A DNA stretch of 64,000 nt from Curtobacterium sp. MCSS17_015 (GTDB lineage: Bacteria; Actinomycetota; Actinomycetes; Actinomycetales; Microbacteriaceae), in assembly GCF_003234265.2 (NCBI RefSeq), contig NZ_CP126256.1, positions 1 through 64,000 on the forward strand, read 5' to 3'. The notes under the pieces were generated by a model, which worked only from the letters and a program-made list of their open reading frames with translations, did no database searches and was not told the origin of the DNA. The position numbers were made by a program, and so were the translations under genes. Position 1 is the first letter of the stretch. The number at the start of each line of letters is the position of its first letter. This document shows positions 56,988-64,000 of the stretch, in pieces.

Positions 56988-58133
56988 GTGACCGACGCGC
57001 TCCCGACCACCCATCCGCTCGCCGACGGCCGCACCGCGGGCTCCAGGCTCGTCCGCGCCCTCCGCGGGGACCGGCCGGAGACGCTGCCGGTGTGGTTCAT
57101 GCGGCAGGCCGGACGGTCGTTGCCGGAGTACCGGGAGCTCCGCGTCGGGACGGCGATGCTCGACGCGTGCCTCGACCCGGCCCTGGCGTCGGAGATCACC
57201 CTGCAGCCGGTCCGTCGGCACGGGGTCGACGCCGGCATCTTCTTCAGCGACATCGTCGTGCCGATCAAGCTCGCGGGTGTGGACGTCGAGATCGTCCCCG
57301 GTCGCGGTCCGGTCCTCGCGTCGCCGGTGCGGTCGGCGGCGGACGTCGACGCCCTGCGCTCCCTCGAGCCGGAGGCCCTCGCCCCGATCACCGAGGCCGT
57401 CGCGCGGACGGTCGCGGAGCTCGGCAGCACGCCCCTGATCGGCTTCGCGGGTGCGCCGTTCACCCTCGCCGCGTACCTGGTCGAGGGCGGCCCGTCGAAG
57501 GACCACATCCGTGCCCGGACGTTGATGCACGCCGAGCCGGAGACGTGGTCGCGCCTGCTCGACTGGGCCGCCGACGTGTCGGGGGCGTTCCTCCGTGCGC
57601 AGGTGCTCGCGGGTGCCTCGGCCGCGCAGCTGTTCGACTCGTGGGTGGGATCGCTGTCGCGTGCGGACTACGTGTCCCGGGTCGCCCCGCACTCGGCACG
57701 GGCACTGTCCCACGTGACCGACCTCGGCGTCCCCCGGATCCACTTCGGTGTCGGCAGCGGCGAGGTGCTCGCTGACATGGCCGCGGTCGGCGGCCACGAC
57801 GGCGGTCGGGACGGCGCCGTCGACGCGGTCGGTGTGGACTGGCGTCTGCCCCTGGACGAGGCCGTGCAGCGCGTCGGCGGCGACGTGACGCTGCAGGGCA
57901 ACATCGACCCCGCGATGCTCTCGGCCCCGTGGGACGTCCTCGAGGTCCACGTCCGCGACGTCGTCCGTCGCGGTGGAGCCGCCCGGGCGCACGTCGTCAA
58001 CCTCGGGCACGGGGTGCCGCCGGAGACCGACCCGACCGTGCTCACCCGCGTGGTCGAGCTCGTGCACTCGCTCGGCGACGGGACGCAGGCCGACCAGACC
58101 CGGACCGACCCGGGCGGGAGCGCCGCGGCATGA
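56988..58133 (+). CDS. hemE: Uroporphyrinogen decarboxylase
   Basis: Converts uroporphyrinogen III to coproporphyrinogen III. 381 residues, GTG start. Signature PVWFMRQAGRSLPEYR near the N-terminus, GFAGAPFTLAAYLVEG, and NLGHGVPPETDP at the C-terminus. A TGCGAGAAT extended -10-like sequence lies just upstream, suggesting a very short leader. Stop overlaps the next start by four bases. Confidence 0.96.
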   Translation: MTDALPTTHPLADGRTAGSRLVRALRGDRPETLPVWFMRQAGRSLPEYRELRVGTAMLDACLDPALASEITLQPVRRHGVDAGIFFSDIVVPIKLAGVDVEIVPGRGPVLASPVRSAADVDALRSLEPEALAPITEAVARTVAELGSTPLIGFAGAPFTLAAYLVEGGPSKDHIRARTLMHAEPETWSRLLDWAADVSGAFLRAQVLAGASAAQLFDSWVGSLSRADYVSRVAPHSARALSHVTDLGVPRIHFGVGSGEVLADMAAVGGHDGGRDGAVDAVGVDWRLPLDEAVQRVGGDVTLQGNIDPAMLSAPWDVLEVHVRDVVRRGGAARAHVVNLGHGVPPETDPTVLTRVVELVHSLGDGTQADQTRTDPGGSAAA

Positions 58134-59482
58134 CCGACGTCGTCGTGGTCGGCGGCGGCGTCGCCGGGCTGGTCGCCGCGCGTGACCTCGCGAAGGGCGG
58201 CGCGCACGTCGTGCTCCTCGAGGCCTCCGGCGTGCTCGGCGGGATGATCCGTCGGCACACGGTCGCGGGCCTCGACCTCGACATGGCGGCGGACTCGTTC
58301 GCGACCCGGACGGACGCCGTGTCCTCGCTCGCCGTCGAGCTCGGCCTCGGCAACGACATCGTCTCGCCGGACCCACGGGGAGCGTGGTTGATGACCCGTG
58401 ATGGCCGGACCGCCCCGATCCCCTCGACCGGCCTGCTCGGGATCCCGGGGACCCCGATGGCGGCGGACGTCATCGCGGTGGTCGGCGGCGCGGGCGCCCT
58501 CCGCGCGCAGATGGACGCGCTGCTGCCCTCGCCGATCGGGGCGCGGGCGAGCTCGCTCGGCGCGATGGTCCGGAGTCGGATGGGCGCGACGGTCCTCGAC
58601 GACCTCGTGGTGCCGGTGGTCGCGGGCGTGCACTCGACGCATCCGGACGACCTCGACCCCGACCGTGTGGCGCCCGGGCTGCGTGCCGCCCTGCAGCGTG
58701 AGGGGTCGCTCGCCCGCGCGGTGCTCGCCCTCCGCAAGCGTGCCGTGGCCGGGTCCGCCGTGCAGGGTCTCCGCGGCGGGATCGCCCGGTTGGTGGACGA
58801 ACTCGTCGCCGACCTCGACACCTACCGGGTCGACGTCCGGCTGCACACCCGTGCCACCCGGGTCGAGCGGGCCGCGGTGGAGACGGCCTCGGCGGACGGC
58901 CGGACCGAGCGCCTGACCGCGGACCACGTGTTCGCGACCGTCGCCGACCCGGCCCGGACGGCGGCCCCGCGGCGGTCCGGCATCGAACTCGTCACCCTGG
59001 TCGTGGACCGGCCCGAACTCGACGACGCCCCGCGCGGCACCGGGATGCTCGTCCACCCCGCCGCGACGGGCGTGGCCGCCAAGGCGCTCACGCACGCGAC
59101 GGTGAAGTGGCCGTGGCTAGCGGAACGTGCGGCCGGGAGGCACGTGCTGCGACTCAGCTACGCCCTGCCCCCGGCGGGCTCGGGGTCGACGACCGGCGCT
59201 GCCGACGCGACGGACGCGGACGATGTGGCCACGAGCCTCCCGGTCGACCCGGCCGGTCCGGTGAGCGCGCGGGCGACGACGGACGCGACCGCGTTGCTCG
59301 GGCTGCCCGTCGGGCCCGAGCACGTCGTCGGAGCCGCGCGTGTCCGCTGGCACGGACCGGACGCCGAGGCCGCCGGACTGGCGGACGGTGTGGTCGGGAT
59401 CGGCGAGGCGTCCTCCGGCCGGGGGTTGTCCGGCATCGTGACCGCGGCCCGTGCCGCCGCTGGACGCATCCTGGATTCCTGA
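58130..59482 (+). CDS. hemG: Coproporphyrinogen/protoporphyrinogen oxidase (HemG/HemY, CgoX type)
   Basis: FAD enzyme that oxidises coproporphyrinogen III in organisms using the HemQ route. 450 residues: dinucleotide motif VVVVGGGVAGLVAARDL, LEASGVLGGMIRR, a central substrate domain, and the C-terminal FAD motif DGVVGIGEASSGRGLSGIV. Start ATG overlaps the hemE stop (ATGA). Also called hemY or cgoX. Confidence 0.93.
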   Translation: MTDVVVVGGGVAGLVAARDLAKGGAHVVLLEASGVLGGMIRRHTVAGLDLDMAADSFATRTDAVSSLAVELGLGNDIVSPDPRGAWLMTRDGRTAPIPSTGLLGIPGTPMAADVIAVVGGAGALRAQMDALLPSPIGARASSLGAMVRSRMGATVLDDLVVPVVAGVHSTHPDDLDPDRVAPGLRAALQREGSLARAVLALRKRAVAGSAVQGLRGGIARLVDELVADLDTYRVDVRLHTRATRVERAAVETASADGRTERLTADHVFATVADPARTAAPRRSGIELVTLVVDRPELDDAPRGTGMLVHPAATGVAAKALTHATVKWPWLAERAAGRHVLRLSYALPPAGSGSTTGAADATDADDVATSLPVDPAGPVSARATTDATALLGLPVGPEHVVGAARVRWHGPDAEAAGLADGVVGIGEASSGRGLSGIVTAARAAAGRILDS

Positions 59483-59599
59483 GCGGACCGCGGACCCGCC
59501 GAGGGCTACTGTTGGGGGAACCGTCGGACACATGCCGATCGGTGCATGACCCACACACGGTGCATCACCAAGCACACTGACCCAACGGAGGAATCGCTC

Positions 59600-59866
59600 A
59601 TGCGAGGAAAGCTCCTGTTCGTCGCCGGCGCAGCACTCGGGTACGTCCTGGGATCGCGAGCCGGTCGGGCGCGGTACGAGCAGATCAAGACCGTCAGCGG
59701 CAAGATCTGGAACAGCAACGGCGTCCAGAAGAGCGTCCACGACGTCGAGGGCTTCGTGCAGGACCGCACGCCCGACGTCGCCGACTTCATCGGTGAGCAG
59801 ACCAAGAAGGTCGTCCGCAAGGTGAGCTCGAAGGCGTCGGCCGACAAGGGCTCGCAGATCTCATGA
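59600..59866 (+). CDS. Small membrane-associated protein, YtxH-like
   Basis: 88 residues, ATG with CGGAGGAA upstream. N-terminal hydrophobic segment (about 3-18, LLFVAGAALGYVLGSRAG) followed by a charged amphipathic helix. Similar proteins are found in actinobacterial heme clusters with holin-like neighbours. Function unknown; stop overlaps the next start (ATGA). Confidence 0.78.
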   Translation: MRGKLLFVAGAALGYVLGSRAGRARYEQIKTVSGKIWNSNGVQKSVHDVEGFVQDRTPDVADFIGEQTKKVVRKVSSKASADKGSQIS

Positions 59867-60321
59867 CCGACACACGCGACCGGAAGTCGCGGTCGCTGTT
59901 CGGCCTCGTGAAGGACGTCCCCGACCTCGTCAAGGACCTGGTGCAGGGGGAGATCGCCCTCCTCAAGGCCGAGATGATCGGCAAGGCGAAGGTCTTCGCG
60001 GTCGCCGCCGGCATCCTCGTCGCCGCGCTCGTCATCGTCCTCTACGCGATCGGCGTGCTCCTCACCGCAGCGGTGATGGGACTCGCGACCGTGATGCCGG
60101 CGTGGCTGGCGGCGCTGCTCCTCGCGGTGCTGATGCTCATCGTCGCCGCGGTTCTCGGGCTCATCGGCTGGAAGCGGCTCAAGAAGGGCCTGCCGGTCAC
60201 GCCGAAGCGCACGATCGCCAGCGTCAAGAACGACGTCAACGCGGTGAAGGGCCTCGGCCGCAAGCCGACCCCGGAGACGCAGCGCGCCTCGCGCAAGCCG
60301 GACGTCGACGGCCGGTTCTGA
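59863..60321 (+). CDS. Phage holin family / actinobacterial holin-X membrane protein
   Basis: 152 residues with an amphipathic N-terminus (LFGLVKDVPDLVKDLVQGEIALLKAEM) and two membrane helices at about 43-68 and 77-102, then a basic tail. Matches the Actinobacterial Holin-X/DUF1469 pattern; despite the name these are chromosomal envelope proteins. Middle member of a three-gene set with the YtxH-like and DUF3618 genes. Confidence 0.85.
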   Translation: MTDTRDRKSRSLFGLVKDVPDLVKDLVQGEIALLKAEMIGKAKVFAVAAGILVAALVIVLYAIGVLLTAAVMGLATVMPAWLAALLLAVLMLIVAAVLGLIGWKRLKKGLPVTPKRTIASVKNDVNAVKGLGRKPTPETQRASRKPDVDGRF

Positions 60322-60355
60322 CCCCCGTCATCCCCACGACTCCACCGGAGGACCA

Positions 60356-60595
60356 GTGACCGACCCCCAGGACGAGCACGGCGCGATCGCCGACCGTGTC
60401 GCCGCCACCCGTGCCCAGCTGTTCGACACGCTCGACGCCATCGAGGACAAGCTCAACGTCCCGAAGCAGCTCGGCTTCGCGGCGTCGAAGGTCAAGCGCG
60501 GCCTCGACGAGAACCCGGTGCCGTACCTGGCCGGGCTCGCAGCGGGAGTGGCAGTGGTCGGGGGTATCGTCGTAGCGGCGCTCCGACGGCGGTGA
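60356..60595 (+). CDS. DUF3618 protein
   Basis: 79 residues, GTG start after GGAGGACCA. Fits DUF3618: RVAATRAQLFDTLDAIEDKLN, then one C-terminal membrane helix (about 56-76). Commonly encoded next to holin-X-like proteins. Function unknown. Confidence 0.82.
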   Translation: MTDPQDEHGAIADRVAATRAQLFDTLDAIEDKLNVPKQLGFAASKVKRGLDENPVPYLAGLAAGVAVVGGIVVAALRRR

Positions 60596-60706
60596 TCCAC
60601 ACGCGGCGAGCCCTCGCGAGCCGCGGTGGACGATCGTCCCGGACGCCCGCTCGGCGAAGGGGGCCGGCGAACCACACCCCCGGCAGACGTGGAGGACGAC
60701 CGATCC

Positions 60707-61444
60707 ATGAGCACTGACGTGCCCACCCCAGCAACCACCGCAGCGCACGAGACGGACCCGGCCTCCGGGATCGACCCGAACCTGCTCACCGCCTACGCCC
60801 TCTGGGCGGTCTTCCGCCGTCCCGTCGGCGCCGTGGAGCGCGGTGGTGACGACTCGGTCGCCGAGCTCGACGCCGTCGTGGCTGCCGGTGCCGAGCGCGG
60901 GGTCACCATCCGCGGCTTCTACGACGTCTCCGGCTTCCGGGCCGATGCGGACGTCATGATCTGGCTGCACGGTGACGACGCGCAAGCGATCCAGGCGGTC
61001 CTCCGCGAGATCCGCCGCACGGCCCTGTTCCAGGACGCCGAGCCGGTCTGGCACGCGATGGCCATGCACCGCGAAGCCGAGTTCAACAAGCGGCACACGC
61101 CGGCGTTCCTCCGTGGCAAGGACCCGGAAGCCTGGATCACGGTGTACCCCTTCGTGCGCTCCTACGAGTGGTACCTGCTGCCGGAAGAGGAGCGCTCGGG
61201 GATGCTCCGCGACCACGGCATCGCCGGCGCGAAGTACCGCCGCGTCCTGACGAACACCATCGCCTCCTTCGCGCTCGGCGACTACGAGTGGATCCTGCCC
61301 CTCGAGAGCCCGGACCTGGTCGACCTGGTCGACCTCATGCGCGACCTCCGTTACACCGAGGCCCGCATGCACGTCCGCGAAGAAGTGCCCTTCTACACGG
61401 GTCGTCGCGTGACGACCGCCGAACTCCCGGAGGTGCTGTCATGA
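60707..61444 (+). CDS. hemQ: Coproheme decarboxylase HemQ
   Basis: Chlorite-dismutase-family enzyme that makes heme b from coproheme with peroxide, the last step of the coproporphyrin pathway. 245 residues; YPFVRSYEWY supplies the catalytic tyrosine (Tyr147) and RDHGIAGAKYRR the proximal heme histidine (His170). ATG start; stop overlaps hemH by four bases. Its presence defines the pathway type. Confidence 0.95.
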   Translation: MSTDVPTPATTAAHETDPASGIDPNLLTAYALWAVFRRPVGAVERGGDDSVAELDAVVAAGAERGVTIRGFYDVSGFRADADVMIWLHGDDAQAIQAVLREIRRTALFQDAEPVWHAMAMHREAEFNKRHTPAFLRGKDPEAWITVYPFVRSYEWYLLPEEERSGMLRDHGIAGAKYRRVLTNTIASFALGDYEWILPLESPDLVDLVDLMRDLRYTEARMHVREEVPFYTGRRVTTAELPEVLS

Positions 61445-62673
61445 CCGACACCAGCATGATCACGAACGGCCAGGTCCTCGCCGCCACCCCGGCGGCCGCG
61501 TCCGGCCCGGAGCACGTCGAGACCCCGACCGCGTACGACGCGATCCTGCTCGCCGGCTTCGGCGGGCCCGAGGGCCAGGACGACGTCATCCCGTTCCTCC
61601 GCAACGTCACCCGTGGCCGCGGGATCCCGGACGAGCGTCTCGAAGAAGTCGCGCACCACTACCGCCACTTCGGCGGGGTCAGCCCGATCAACGCCCAGAA
61701 CCGTGCGCTCAAGGCCGCGCTCGAGGGTGAGCTCACCTCTCGGGGCATCGACATGCCCGTCCTCTGGGGCAACCGCAACTGGGAGCCCTACCTGGAAGAG
61801 GCGTTCACCGAGGCGGCCGACAAGGGCTACAACAAGCTCATCGCGATCGCCACGAGCGCGTACTCGTCGTTCTCCAGCTGCCGCCAGTACCGCGAGGACT
61901 ACGCCCGCGTGCTGAACGAGACCGGCCTGATCGACACGATCCAGATCGACAAGATCCGGCAGTTCTTCGACCACCCCGGCTTCGTCCGACCGTTCATCGA
62001 CGGGGTCCGCGACGGCATGGCCCGCGCGATCGCCGAGAACGACGGCCTCGACGTCGCGACCGAGCTGCAGGTGCTGTTCTCCACGCACTCGATCCCGTCG
62101 ACCGACGCCGCCCGGTCCGGCCCCGACTACCGCGGCTTCGACGAGCACGGGGCGTACGAGGCGCAGCACCTCGCCGTCGGCGAGGTCGTCCTCGACCAGG
62201 CCTGGGCGGAGCTGCTCGAGCAGCCCGAGCACGCGCACCTGCAGGGTACGTCGAAGCCCGCCTGGAAGCTCGTCTACCAGTCCCGCTCCGGCCCCCCGTC
62301 GCAGCCGTGGCTCGAGCCCGACATCAACGACTACATGAACGAGGACCTCAAGGGCGGACCGACCCGCGCCGTCCTCATCGTGCCGCTCGGCTTCGTGAGC
62401 GACCACATGGAGGTCATGTGGGACCTCGACGAGGAAGCCACCGAGACCGCCGGTGAGCTCGGCTTCTGGTCGCTCCGCACGCAGACGCCCGGCGTCGACC
62501 CGGCCTACGTGTCCGGGCTCGTCGACCTGGTGCTCGAGCGCGTCAACGGCACGCCGAAGGTCGAGCGCCCGCACATGACCGACATCGGCCCCTGGTACGA
62601 CGTGTGCCGTCCGGGGTGCTGCGAGAACGTGCGAGCGGGGTTCAAGCCCGCCGCCGCCGGCGTCGCCCCGTGA
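61441..62673 (+). CDS. hemH: Coproporphyrin ferrochelatase
   Basis: Inserts iron into coproporphyrin III (CpfC). 410 residues with a 30-residue N-terminal extension, then LAGFGGPEGQDDVIPFLRNV, the active-site FSTHSIPSTD, and VPLGFVSDHMEVMWDLD. SSCRQY and the C-terminal VCRPGCCENV give four cysteines suitable for a [2Fe-2S] cluster as in other actinobacterial ferrochelatases. Coupled to hemQ and hemC by four-base overlaps. Confidence 0.95.
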   Translation: MTDTSMITNGQVLAATPAAASGPEHVETPTAYDAILLAGFGGPEGQDDVIPFLRNVTRGRGIPDERLEEVAHHYRHFGGVSPINAQNRALKAALEGELTSRGIDMPVLWGNRNWEPYLEEAFTEAADKGYNKLIAIATSAYSSFSSCRQYREDYARVLNETGLIDTIQIDKIRQFFDHPGFVRPFIDGVRDGMARAIAENDGLDVATELQVLFSTHSIPSTDAARSGPDYRGFDEHGAYEAQHLAVGEVVLDQAWAELLEQPEHAHLQGTSKPAWKLVYQSRSGPPSQPWLEPDINDYMNEDLKGGPTRAVLIVPLGFVSDHMEVMWDLDEEATETAGELGFWSLRTQTPGVDPAYVSGLVDLVLERVNGTPKVERPHMTDIGPWYDVCRPGCCENVRAGFKPAAAGVAP

Positions 62674-63728
62674 CCGACGGGCCGACTCCGATCCGCCTCG
62701 GCACCCGAGCCAGCCGCCTGGCGGTCGCCCAGTCGCAGGACATCGCCGACCGACTGGCGAAGGCGTCCGGCCGACCGGTCGAACTCGTCACGGTGACGAG
62801 CGAGGGCGACACGAACCGGGCCTCCCTGGCGTCCCTCGGCGGGACCGGCGTGTTCGCGTCGGCCCTGCGCGAGGCGCTCGTGGCGAACGAGGTCGACGTC
62901 CTCGTGCACTCGCTCAAGGACCTGCCGACCGCGCCGTACCCGGGCCTGACCATCGGCGCGGTGCCGAAGCGTGCTGACGCCCGTGACGTCCTCGTCGCGC
63001 GGAACGGCGCGACGGTCGAGACCCTGCCCGAAGGAGCCAAGGTCGGCACCGGATCACCCCGCCGCGTGGCACAGCTCAAGGCGGACCGGCCCGACCTCGA
63101 CGTCGTGGACATCCGCGGCAACATCGACACCCGGCTCGCCCGTGTCGAGGACGACCTCGACGCCGTCGTGCTCGCCGCGGCCGGACTCGGACGGATCGGC
63201 CGGCTCGACGCCGCGACCGAGCTGCTCGACCTGGGCTTCTGGCCGAGCGCTCCCGGTCAGGGGGCCCTCGCCGTCGAGATCCGTGCCGACGAGGACGACC
63301 GGAACCTGCTCGCCGCGCTGCGGAAGATCGAGCACGCCCCGACCCGTCTGACCGTCACCGCCGAGCGTGAGGTGCTCGCGAAGCTCGAGGCCGGCTGCTC
63401 CGCCCCGATCGGTGCCACCGCGGTCGTCGACGCCGAGATGCTCCTCGTCTCGGCGACGGTTTACCGTCCCGACGGCTCCGAGTACCGGACGGCGTCCCAC
63501 GCGGCCGTGCTCGACGGATCCGCGCAGGACCGCCTCGACGAGGCCCTGGCCGTCGCCGACCGGGTCGCCGCCGAGCTCCTCGAGAACGGCGCCGCCGAGC
63601 TGGCCGACCTGTCGAGCTCCGCCGGGTCCGACTCGGCCGAGCACGACGCCGAGCACACCGTCGGCCCCGGCCTCGACACCCCCGGCACCGAGGGACCGTC
63701 CGACACGTCCGCCACCGCGACCGAGTAG
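62670..63728 (+). CDS. hemC: Hydroxymethylbilane synthase (porphobilinogen deaminase)
   Basis: Polymerises four porphobilinogens to hydroxymethylbilane. 352 residues, GTG start overlapping the hemH stop. IRLGTRASRLAVAQSQ, VHSLKDLPT, and the dipyrromethane-binding cysteine in EAGCSAPIGA (Cys243). The C-terminal about 45 residues are an extra Ser/Asp/Glu-rich tail beyond the family fold. Confidence 0.95.
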   Translation: MTDGPTPIRLGTRASRLAVAQSQDIADRLAKASGRPVELVTVTSEGDTNRASLASLGGTGVFASALREALVANEVDVLVHSLKDLPTAPYPGLTIGAVPKRADARDVLVARNGATVETLPEGAKVGTGSPRRVAQLKADRPDLDVVDIRGNIDTRLARVEDDLDAVVLAAAGLGRIGRLDAATELLDLGFWPSAPGQGALAVEIRADEDDRNLLAALRKIEHAPTRLTVTAEREVLAKLEAGCSAPIGATAVVDAEMLLVSATVYRPDGSEYRTASHAAVLDGSAQDRLDEALAVADRVAAELLENGAAELADLSSSAGSDSAEHDAEHTVGPGLDTPGTEGPSDTSATATE

Positions 63729-63780
63729 GGCGACGATCACCACGGACACCACGCGGGACGACACGACCGGGCACCGGCCC

Positions 63781-64000
63781 GTGGTCGTCGTCCCGCGCGG
63801 CGGCGCGTGGGGAGCACGGGTCGCCGCGGCGGCTCGGGCACGCGGGCTCGACCCGCGCATCGTCCCGCTCGTCACCGACGCGCCGCCGCTCGACGCCGGT
63901 CCCCTCGACCGGATGGTCGCGCGGCTCGCGGCCGGCCGCCCCTCCCCGGTTCCGGAATTCCGGAACCTCGAGGCGTCGGGTTCCGACATCGTGGAACCTC
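63781..64000 (+). CDS. hemD: Uroporphyrinogen-III synthase, partial, interrupted by repeat
   Basis: Partial, running off the window. The first about 50 residues (VVVVPRGGAWGARVAAAARARGLDPR, then RMVARLAAG) match the N-terminus of HemD, following hemC as expected. Exactly where the family normally continues with a YDWLVVTS-like strand, the frame instead enters a GGTTCC/GGAACC palindrome and reads unlike HemD (SPVPEFRNLEASGSDIVEP). GTG at 63781 is the first standard start; the frame is open back to 63736. It may be an in-frame insertion or a disrupted gene. Confidence 0.6.
   Translation, partial: MVVVPRGGAWGARVAAAARARGLDPRIVPLVTDAPPLDAGPLDRMVARLAAGRPSPVPEFRNLEASGSDIVEP
63948..64000. repeat. 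REP-like palindromic repeat, copy B, inside hemD
   Basis: A perfect 20-base palindrome (GGTTCCGGAA and its complement, 63948-63967) followed by GGTTCC...GGAACCTC dyads to the window edge. It shares 17 identical bases (63957-63973, inverted) with the repeat at 11550-11566, indicating a mobile or dispersed palindromic family. Confidence 0.65.

Noticed and set aside
59863-60321. Prophage remnant suggested by the holin-like gene
   Set aside because: No phage genes, integrase or attachment sites nearby; the family is a chromosomal actinobacterial envelope protein despite its name.

Overview
The window is about 70% GC chromosomal DNA that starts exactly at dnaA and reads through the replication-origin neighbourhood of a high-GC Gram-positive bacterium. 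The order dnaA-oriC-dnaN-gnd-recF-dciA-gyrB-gyrA-DUF3566-tRNA-Ile-tRNA-Ala, then ppiA-rhomboid-crgA-trpG-pknB-pknA-pbpA-rodA-pstP-fhaB-fhaA-tRNA-Leu, is the classical actinobacterial origin region. Protein flavour, NucS in place of visible MutS/MutL, HemQ and the DnaA-box style fit Microbacteriaceae (a Curtobacterium-like organism is my best guess; genus is inference).

Layout. 1-11.1 kb: replication initiation and topology. 11.2-11.4 kb: two tRNAs, then a gene-poor stretch with a palindromic repeat. 11.7-14.5 kb: a membrane-anchored unknown protein, a cyclophilin, a rhomboid protease and CrgA, with a dense, terminator-insulated cluster of DnaA-box-like sites between the last two. 14.5-24.6 kb: TrpG/PabA and the cell-wall growth/phosphosignalling cluster. 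24.8-28.3 kb: short-chain dehydrogenase, manganese catalase, a MarR regulator with a 60-codon leader gene, and a TetR regulator. 28.4-31.3 kb: cytochrome oxidase subunit I coupled to a YbdK-type ligase. 31.4-34.9 kb: a divergent sugar/polyol module (Gfo/Idh dehydrogenase, xylose-isomerase-like protein, MFS transporter) with two similar inverted repeats in the shared promoter region. 34.9-51.5 kb: accessory metabolism and transport (carboxylesterase, regulators, ABC exporter, Nudix, SpoIIE phosphatase, MFS, NucS, LacI, MATE, NCS2). 51.7-55.1 kb: M13 metallopeptidase coupled to a serine-hydrolase-fold protein lacking catalytic residues, then a small acidic tandem-repeat protein. 55.2-64 kb: the heme cluster, hemA on one strand and hemE-hemG-(three small envelope proteins)-hemQ-hemH-hemC-hemD on the other, i.e. 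the coproporphyrin-dependent route.

How it fits together: the first quarter couples chromosome initiation to septal/polar wall growth control; the middle is stress and nutrient handling; the end is tetrapyrrole supply. No CRISPR array, prophage or intact insertion sequence was seen. The most unusual non-coding signals are the DnaA-box cluster at 13.94-14.12 kb and a palindromic repeat family with one copy after the tRNA-Ala gene and another inside the hemD reading frame at the right edge.
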